From Salinimicrobium flavum (GTDB lineage: Bacteria > Bacteroidota > Bacteroidia > Flavobacteriales > Flavobacteriaceae): 64,000 nt of DNA. The stretch is taken from positions 682,001 to 746,000 of the forward strand of contig NZ_JBHULT010000006.1 in assembly GCF_042684505.1 (NCBI RefSeq), read 5' to 3'. This document shows positions 59,210 through 64,000 of the stretch, in pieces. Numbering within the stretch: position 1 is the stretch's first letter; each line of letters begins with the position of its first letter. Position numbers and translations under genes: made by a program. Under the pieces are notes generated by a model. That model was not told the DNA's origin, did not search any database, and saw nothing but the letters and a program-made list of their open reading frames with translations.

Positions 59210-60037
59210 TTAATGCACTGCCGCTTCTAATTCATCTTCAATGTTTTTCAGGTATATCTTGTCCATGGGACTTAAATAGGGGTCGGACAAATTATTTCCC
59301 TCCAGATAAAGCTTTTTAGCCTTTTCCAGGCCGGTCTTATATTCATCCTGTTTTCTTAAGGCTTTATACGCCAGAGCGGAGTAATACTGATTCTCGGCCA
59401 GCTCATTGTGATCAGATTGTTTTTCAAATGCTGCCAAAGCTAGCTGGGGATCATTGGTTTCCAGGTACAGCACTCCCAGGTGCAAATAATCGTAGGTGCC
59501 CATAAAATCTTCTTCGATGTTCAGCTTTATTTGATCTTCCATGATCCTAATTGCCTTCTCCTTTTCTCCAATGGCTTTATAGCAAAGTCCTTTGGCGATG
59601 TTCAAATGGTAGGTCCCGTTTTGTGACTGTCCTATATCATAGGTCACCAGGCTGTCCAGTTTTTCGATATCCCGGATCGCTCCTTCGTAGTCCCTGAAGA
59701 ATTGATAGCGACACCAGCCTCTGTATCCAAGATGACCCTCCGGATTTAGTTCTACCGCTTTATCTATCAGTTTTTTCCAGGTCACAAAATCCCCACTTTT
59801 AAGATAGGCAACAGATTTTGCCCAATAGGCGTAATCAAATGTTGGGTCGATCTTTATTGCTTCATCCAGAATAGTTTGGTATTCCTTACTGAATTGATAA
59901 TGGCCTTTAATCTCCATCGCTTTTTTACAGGCTTCATATTTAACCATATCCCCCAAATATTTATATGCTTCGCAATTAGGTTGGGCATACGTGCTGTAAA
60001 AAGGGATCAGCAGTAAGAAAAGATATAACTTCTTCAT
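59210..60037 (-). CDS. Exported TPR protein
   Basis: 275 residues, signal peptide MKKLYLFLLLIPFYSTYAQP (to about 18), followed by at least five TPR units (for example FDYAYWAKSVAYLKSGDFVTWKKLIDKAVELNP, GTYHLNIAKGLCYKAIGEKEKAIRIME, YLHLGVLYLETNDPQLALAAFEKQSDHNE). The start shares one base with the stop of the upstream lipoprotein gene (TAATG), so the two are coupled. Likely periplasmic scaffold. No catalytic residue is seen. Confidence 0.85.
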   Translation of the reverse strand: MKKLYLFLLLIPFYSTYAQPNCEAYKYLGDMVKYEACKKAMEIKGHYQFSKEYQTILDEAIKIDPTFDYAYWAKSVAYLKSGDFVTWKKLIDKAVELNPEGHLGYRGWCRYQFFRDYEGAIRDIEKLDSLVTYDIGQSQNGTYHLNIAKGLCYKAIGEKEKAIRIMEDQIKLNIEEDFMGTYDYLHLGVLYLETNDPQLALAAFEKQSDHNELAENQYYSALAYKALRKQDEYKTGLEKAKKLYLEGNNLSDPYLSPMDKIYLKNIEDELEAAVH

Positions 60038-60564
60038 TAGGGTAAAATTTCGGTTATCCGGCCATTCTTTATTTTGAAGATGAGGTAGAAATAGTAATCG
60101 ACCGGTATTTCATGCCTGTACATTACTTTCCAGGATTCGATTCCTTTGGTGATCTCCAGGAGTTGATTAGTAATTCGCTCATCAAATTCAATTTCATTAT
60201 AATCCTTATCGGCCTGTAAGATCCTGAAACGGCTGGCCTTTCCTTCGCAGTTCACCACAAACCTTATCCTGATAAATCCGTTCTGGTCGTTAGTTTTTAC
60301 AGGTTCATATTTGGATTCGAAGGTCTCTACAAGTGTCGATTTTTCCTCCGGAAATATTGGCCCTGCTCCCAGGTTAAAATATTGCAGGATCTGTTCATCT
60401 CCATTGCAGATCTTAAAATCCGGCTCATCTGTAGTTTCGTTATGCTCAATGTCTCCAACCCACCGCAGGTACTCATTCTGTGTATCGGCCTGCTTCTCAG
60501 TTTTACAGCCCAAAAGAAGTAATGGCAAAAAACTGAGCAAAAGAAGAGGCTTTGGGAAGGTCAT
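60037..60564 (-). CDS. Lipoprotein with TonB C-terminal-like domain
   Basis: 175 residues. MTFPKPLLLLSFLPLLLLGC is a lipoprotein signal (Cys20). The C-terminal half (about 95-170) has the TonB C-terminal-like pattern NGFIRIRFVVNCEGKASRFRILQADKDYNEIEFDERITNQLLEITKGIESW. Such stand-alone domains in Bacteroidota occur in envelope proteins; energy transduction would need a membrane anchor of the TonB kind, which is absent. Coupled with the TPR gene downstream, its presumptive partner. Confidence 0.8.
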   Translation of the reverse strand: MTFPKPLLLLSFLPLLLLGCKTEKQADTQNEYLRWVGDIEHNETTDEPDFKICNGDEQILQYFNLGAGPIFPEEKSTLVETFESKYEPVKTNDQNGFIRIRFVVNCEGKASRFRILQADKDYNEIEFDERITNQLLEITKGIESWKVMYRHEIPVDYYFYLIFKIKNGRITEILP

Positions 60565-60640
60565 TTTGGGGGCTTTTAAGTAGTGTCTGCTTTCCTACAG
60601 TTTTTATTGCCTGGAAAAAGGCATATCCGGTAAAAACCCA

Positions 60641-61096
60641 CTATTGGATCATCAAATAAACTGTTCTGGAAACTGTACCCGAACCCGAACCAATTATAGT
60701 TTCATATTTTAGGATCTGTCCTGCCGAAAAAAGGTTTGAAGGGATCATGATGTCAATATCCTTCACATGTCTGGTAGCGCCATTGTCATGCTGGTAGAAT
60801 CCTCCCATGGGAACTTCATTAGTGATCTCTATTCTCTCTCCCTCATCGATGGTCCTGAAGAACCTGGGCGAACTACCATCGTTGGATTGAGTTCTAATTT
60901 GTAGGATCAGGGGTTTTTCGGGAGTGGTGAAAGACGCGTATATAGTGTCTCCCGTTACTTCCTGCTTATTATTTTGGCCATAGTCATCAAAAGTGGCATA
61001 CTCTATCCAACTTTCACTATAATCAAGTTCATTACTACAGGATGCGGATAAAAGCGGCAAAGAAAGAATAAGAATAATTAATGCTGATCTTTTCAT
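60641..61096 (-). CDS. Lipoprotein of unknown function
   Basis: 151 residues; MKRSALIILILSLPLLSASC is a lipoprotein signal (lipobox SASC). The mature part is beta-rich with a PEKPLILQIRTQSND segment and ends in IIGSGSGTVSRTVYLMIQ. The pattern suggests a small beta-sandwich. No family recognised. Starts 33 bases after the truncated barrel gene. Confidence 0.75.
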   Translation of the reverse strand: MKRSALIILILSLPLLSASCSNELDYSESWIEYATFDDYGQNNKQEVTGDTIYASFTTPEKPLILQIRTQSNDGSSPRFFRTIDEGERIEITNEVPMGGFYQHDNGATRHVKDIDIMIPSNLFSAGQILKYETIIGSGSGTVSRTVYLMIQ

Positions 61097-61129
61097 GGTT
61101 ATGGGTTTTTATTGCAGTTTAAATTTTCA

Positions 61130-61303
61130 TTAGAATCTGTAGCCTCTCAGCGCGATCTCACTGGAGAGTGCAGCCTCATTATGGAACCAGAGGCCTAAAA
61201 TCCCGCTTTGGATGCCGTAGGTGGATTGTTCTACGCTGGCGTCCTGGGAATGAGCAAAAAATGGAATAACACAGAAGACGAGGGACAGGAAAATTCTTTT
61301 CAT
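61130..61303 (-). pseudogene. Truncated outer-membrane beta-barrel gene, N-terminal fragment
   Basis: 57 codons: signal peptide MKRIFLSLVFCVIPFFAHSQ, then DASVEQSTYGIQSGILGLWFHNEAALSSEIALRGYRF and stop. The mature part resembles the first strands of flavobacterial barrel/porin-type proteins (SVE.S..G.Q.G.LGLW..NE..LS.EIALR), which continue for more than 150 residues. The rest of the gene is not seen downstream, where the 60641 lipoprotein gene follows. A small complete protein cannot be excluded. Confidence 0.6.
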
Positions 61304-61490
61304 CAAATAATAATTGTAGCCCGGGATTACATTCCCGCATCCTTTTTAGAGCCGGAAAAAACGGACGATTTTTCAATTAAAGATCTTCATGAAGTAGGGA
61401 AGGAAAAGAAGACCCGGTGACGAATATAGTTAAAAATTTTAACAGACTTTACGGAAAACCATAGAAGCCGCTTTTAAGAAGAAAAGGCAG

Positions 61491-61509
61491 TCAAAAATGT
61501 CATTTTTGA
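61491..61509. repeat. CAAAAATG palindrome
   Basis: TCAAAAATGTCATTTTTGA perfect palindrome followed by GAGG, 47 bases beyond the end of the gene at 61556, i.e. where a terminator would be. Confidence 0.65.
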
Positions 61510-61555
61510 GAGGTATTTCACAATTGGTGCAATTCATTGTTGCCCACAGTACTTT

Positions 61556-62131
61556 TTAACCATTGCTTTTTAATCTTATCTGCGTTATTATCTCGTTCAC
61601 TTCTTTAAACAAGTCCGAAAATTCCGATTTTCCTGATTCCAGATCTGTCATATTTTGAGTAACAGAATAGATCCCATTTTTGGTTAGAAAATTGAAATTG
61701 ACTGTGCCTTCTTCCGGAAGGCTGGGTTCGTCAATTTTCCTGGCTTTTGACAAATAGTTTTGGAATCTGTCAACTTTTTGGGCAAGCATTTGTCTCACCT
61801 CTTCGTGTTGTCCCGCTCCAATAAATCCACCACCGGAACTCAAATATAAACTTGTGTCGCCGGTGAGAAACGAGATCACGGTTGCACTTCCCGGATTCAT
61901 TGCCATCTCGGTAATCAATCCATAAACCTTATCATCTGCTATGTTTGGAAGTCCGAGCTGCTCAGCCTTTGTGGAAAATGCCATATTTCGCATTTCCATG
62001 TACGGATTTTGTTGAGGAGTTTTCCCGGGCAGTTGTACTTGTTCGGCGGATGCTTTATTTGTTTTGACAGTCCTGCTTATGAAAAATCCGATTGCAATAA
62101 TGGCCACTATTCCGATTATAATATATTTCAT
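61556..62131 (-). CDS. Membrane-anchored protein of unknown function
   Basis: 191 residues with one N-terminal hydrophobic helix (MKYIIIGIVAIIAIGFFISRTV), so inner-membrane anchored or a signal anchor; the rest faces the periplasm. The segment around 70-115 (VYGLITEMAMNPGSATVISFLTGDTSLYLSSGGGFIGAGQHEEVRQML) may be a globular beta domain. No family recognised. Cassette-type repeat DNA precedes it (62157-62282) and a palindrome ends it. Confidence 0.75.
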   Translation of the reverse strand: MKYIIIGIVAIIAIGFFISRTVKTNKASAEQVQLPGKTPQQNPYMEMRNMAFSTKAEQLGLPNIADDKVYGLITEMAMNPGSATVISFLTGDTSLYLSSGGGFIGAGQHEEVRQMLAQKVDRFQNYLSKARKIDEPSLPEEGTVNFNFLTKNGIYSVTQNMTDLESGKSEFSDLFKEVNEIITQIRLKSNG

Positions 62132-62156
62132 TCTTGTTTATTTTTTCGGTGTTGTG

Positions 62157-62282
62157 GGCAATGTCCCGGTTAACACAAGTGCGGAATGGGGAACGAAATT
62201 GATCTTTTAATTACCGTTTTAAAGGTAGTCAAAATGCCATTTTTGGAGAGTCAGCCGTATTTGTCTTAACCGTTGTTGGGCA
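62157..62282. repeat. Cassette-type repeat, copy B
   Basis: Related to 58170-58295 (see there). It contains GTGGGC near 62155 and GTTGGGC at 62276-62282; both sit next to CAAC/GTTG words that repeat at 61540. Confidence 0.65.
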
Positions 62283-62306
62283 CTAGCAGGTTGTTGAGAC
62301 AATTTT

Positions 62307-62519
62307 TTATTCCGGATTTTTGTTTAACAGAGATTCAACAGGTACTTCTAGAAGAATTGCAATCTCAAATAAGGTTTCCAACGAAGGTTGCATGTCATTT
62401 GTGCACCATCTTGAAACGGTTGATTTGTCCTTATTTAATTTCTCTGCAAGCCATTTATTTGATTTCGAATTTTCAACAAGGGCTATTTTAATCCGATTAA
62501 ATTTTTTGTTTCTTTTCAC
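62307..62519 (-). CDS. XRE-family regulator, probable controller of the RM system
   Basis: 70 residues: a single Cro/CI-type helix-turn-helix (SNKWLAEKLNKDKSTVSRWCTNDMQPSLETLFEIAILLEVPVESLL). It is divergent from the endonuclease and has a size typical of C proteins of type II restriction-modification systems or of a small XRE regulator. The intergenic region (62520-62641) holds a repeated TTAAACG word and a GAC-7-GTC element. A restriction controller is likely, but C proteins usually lie in tandem with R, so the alternative of an unrelated XRE regulator is open. Confidence 0.85.
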   Translation of the reverse strand: MKRNKKFNRIKIALVENSKSNKWLAEKLNKDKSTVSRWCTNDMQPSLETLFEIAILLEVPVESLLNKNPE

Positions 62520-62580
62520 GAAATTAAAATTGCGTTAAACGAAAATTTAGAATATATTTGATGATTATGCATATACTTTC

Positions 62581-62612
62581 TTGACATTAAACGTCTAAAT
62601 TAAGTTTCTTTG
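62581..62612 (+). promoter_or_regulatory. Promoter and possible operator of the endonuclease gene
   Basis: TTG (62581), 21 bases, TTTCTTTG (62605-62612; one mismatch to TAnnTTTG). GAC-N7-GTC (62583-62595) overlaps it and TTAAACG occurs at 62535-62541 and 62587-62593. Confidence 0.4.
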
Positions 62613-62641
62613 ACCTTTTAGGAAGAAAAAACATATTTTTA

Positions 62642-63202
62642 ATGTCAAATACCACTGATACATTAAGTGTCATTTTAGAGAAATACTCAGCCAGTTTTAA
62701 AGAAAAAGTATATGAAGATAGCTTTACAGACTCTGATGTTTTAATGGAAGCTTTTGGAATAACTCAAGAACTAAAAAGCGAAAATAAACAGTATTGGGGA
62801 AGAGAATTAGGTAAATGCTGGGAAAATTTATTACGAGATTTATTTGAATTAACATGCAAGGACTTTGAGCCTCCTAGAAGATTTGGTGCTGATGAGCCTG
62901 CAGACTTTTATTGCGGCGGAGATGCTATTGACACGAAATATAGGGTTGGGTCAGGTGACTCTGGAACCTTGAAAAAGTTTGAGAGCTATGGTAAACTCCT
63001 TCAAGAGGAAGGTTACAGACCAGTTTTTTTGTTTCTTAGAACAGATAATTTAGGTGCGGCTTTGAGCAAAATGAAGGCGGGAGGATGGACTATCTTCACG
63101 GATGATGAAACTTTCGAGTACATTGAGGAAAAAACTGGTTTTGACTTGAAAACATGGTTGGTTGAATTAAGAGAAGAAGGAACTTTTTTAATTGAAAGAT
63201 AA
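62642..63202 (+). CDS. Probable type II restriction endonuclease
   Basis: 186 residues. A PD-(D/E)xK-type core is suggested by ADFYCGGDAIDTKYRVGSG, with Asp88 and the DxK pair Asp97-Thr-Lys99. N-terminal helical region carries the WGRELGKCWENLLRDLFELTC segment. The start of the methyltransferase ATG overlaps its stop by one base (TAATG). Similarity to a specific recognition sequence is not certain; an ApaLI-type pairing is a weak guess. Codon use and composition look A+T-richer than the chromosome, consistent with acquisition by transfer. Confidence 0.82.
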   Translation: MSNTTDTLSVILEKYSASFKEKVYEDSFTDSDVLMEAFGITQELKSENKQYWGRELGKCWENLLRDLFELTCKDFEPPRRFGADEPADFYCGGDAIDTKYRVGSGDSGTLKKFESYGKLLQEEGYRPVFLFLRTDNLGAALSKMKAGGWTIFTDDETFEYIEEKTGFDLKTWLVELREEGTFLIER

Positions 63203-64000
63203 TGGAGTTTGAGAAGAATAAAGTTTACTCAGGTGACTGCATCGAGGTAATGTCAAAAATGCCTAGAGAATCTATAGCGTGCTGTATTACCGATCCTCCT
63301 TACAACTATGAATTTATTGGTCATAAGTGGAGTGATTCTGAAGTGAAAAGAAGAACTTCAAGAATTAAGGATAGTAAAACTATGGTGAAAAATATTCCAT
63401 ATGGAAGTGGTCTTGCAGGTGGAGTAAGAAATAAAAGGTGGTATGAAAAAAACCGAAATAATGATTTAGAGTACATGAATTGGTGCCAACTTTGGACAGA
63501 TCAACTTTTTGAAGTTTGCAAAGCAGGAGCTCCAGTTGCGATTTTTAATAGTAATCGTTCTATTGCGCATGTTCAAATTGCTTTGGAAAACAGTGGTTTT
63601 TATACAAGAGATATGTTAGTTTATCGCAGAAACTCTGGAATTCCTCGAGGTCTGAATTTGGAAAAGAAATTGGAAAAAATGGGGCACGAAGACTCAAAGG
63701 AGTGGGAAGGATGGCACAGTGCATTTAGAAATGAATGGGAGGCGATTATTATCGCTCAAAAACCCTTAAAGAATAATTATTGGGAAACTTTACAGGAAAC
63801 AAATGTTGGTGTCTTTAAAACTGTGAATGAAGATGGATCTTTTCAATCAAATATTTTAGAGAATTACAGCAAAAAAGACAAATCCGAAAAATTTGATCAT
63901 TGCACGGTCAAACCACTTGGTCTGATCAAAAAGTTAGTAGATACATTATGTCCATTGTATGAAGATAATATCATATTGGATCCATTTGCAGGCAGTGGAA
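63202..64000 (+). CDS. DNA methyltransferase, beta-class, partial at window edge
   Basis: At least 266 codons, no stop before the edge. Catalytic motif IV is TDPPYNYEF (DPPY at 31-34) and the SAM motif I is LDPFAGSG at the very end, i.e. IV before I, the beta-class order for amino-methyltransferases (N6-adenine or N4-cytosine). The region between contains a target-recognition part. The gene starts on the last base of the endonuclease stop, so this is a cotranscribed R-M pair. The missing C-terminal part should hold motifs II-III. Confidence 0.92.
   Translation, partial: MEFEKNKVYSGDCIEVMSKMPRESIACCITDPPYNYEFIGHKWSDSEVKRRTSRIKDSKTMVKNIPYGSGLAGGVRNKRWYEKNRNNDLEYMNWCQLWTDQLFEVCKAGAPVAIFNSNRSIAHVQIALENSGFYTRDMLVYRRNSGIPRGLNLEKKLEKMGHEDSKEWEGWHSAFRNEWEAIIIAQKPLKNNYWETLQETNVGVFKTVNEDGSFQSNILENYSKKDKSEKFDHCTVKPLGLIKKLVDTLCPLYEDNIILDPFAGSG

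Noticed and set aside
59031..59213. 60-codon plus-strand frame in the 58.9-59.2 kb gap
   Set aside because: No ribosome or promoter signal, composition unlike coding DNA here, lies in hairpin repeats.
62157..62282. Full integron attC site
   Set aside because: A GTTGGGC core is present, but the paired inverse core (RYYYAAC) in the right orientation and spacing was not found.

Overview
The window reads as a chromosomal segment of a member of the Bacteroidota, almost certainly class Flavobacteriia (family Flavobacteriaceae; genus not determined). The support is: upstream elements of the Bacteroidota type (TTG, 17-21 bases, TAnnTTTG) in front of prs, rplY, pth, serS, fbp, mfd, metG and the tRNA; lack of clear Shine-Dalgarno sequences; several TTG starts; and family markers such as DUF4286, YwbE, the ligase-associated repair cluster, an OlsF-type acyltransferase and DUF389/HTTM proteins. 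Nearly all of the sequence is coding, with no prophage, rRNA operon or CRISPR array seen.

Layout. 0-3.3 kb: TPR lipoprotein and a small exported protein, convergent with an ECF sigma/anti-sigma pair. 3.4-3.9 kb: tRNA-Leu(CAA) with a GIY-YIG gene wedged between it and a broken copy of its own 5' half. 4.0-14.8 kb: housekeeping block (prs, rplY, pth, ribF, HTTM protein, serS, TPR protein, DUF4286, rsmA, mgtE). 15-23.9 kb: cupin, hydroxyacid dehydrogenase, MFS, YwbE, SDR, OlsF-like lipid acyltransferase, aspartate kinase, GNAT, fbp, TerB-like. 24-31 kb: the four-gene ligase-associated DNA repair cluster (exonuclease, ATP-dependent ligase, Lhr-type helicase, PdeM phosphoesterase) interrupted by a DUF559 nuclease cassette, followed by a REP-associated transposase in its own repeats. 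32-41 kb: mfd, DUF389, YraN, lipoprotein, metG, histone-deacetylase family. 41-46.6 kb: a tandem family of small membrane proteins (one frameshifted), two tail-less SSBs, a minimal ABC operon and a zinc-ribbon protein. 46.6-57.8 kb: CBS protein, M28 peptidase, NAD-binding protein, exported 11-residue-repeat helical protein, YegP, OsmC, sulfurtransferase, cytochrome c lipoprotein and MFS. 57.8-62.3 kb: small exported proteins of unknown role, separated by related non-coding repeats and including a truncated beta-barrel gene. 62.3-64 kb: start of an A+T-richer type II restriction-modification system (XRE regulator, endonuclease, methyltransferase), cut by the window edge.

The most distinctive theme is that three unrelated solitary nuclease/transposase genes (GIY-YIG at tRNA-Leu, DUF559 in the repair cluster, RAYT after PdeM) each sit between duplicated, palindrome-rich flanks, so each looks like a one-gene selfish cassette. 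The second is the 41-44 kb cluster: four consecutive genes carrying five copies of one four-helix membrane domain, three of them preceded by a shared FNR/CRP-like motif. Starts were adjusted by hand where a conserved N-terminus, signal peptide or promoter spacing called for it; such cases are stated in the entries.
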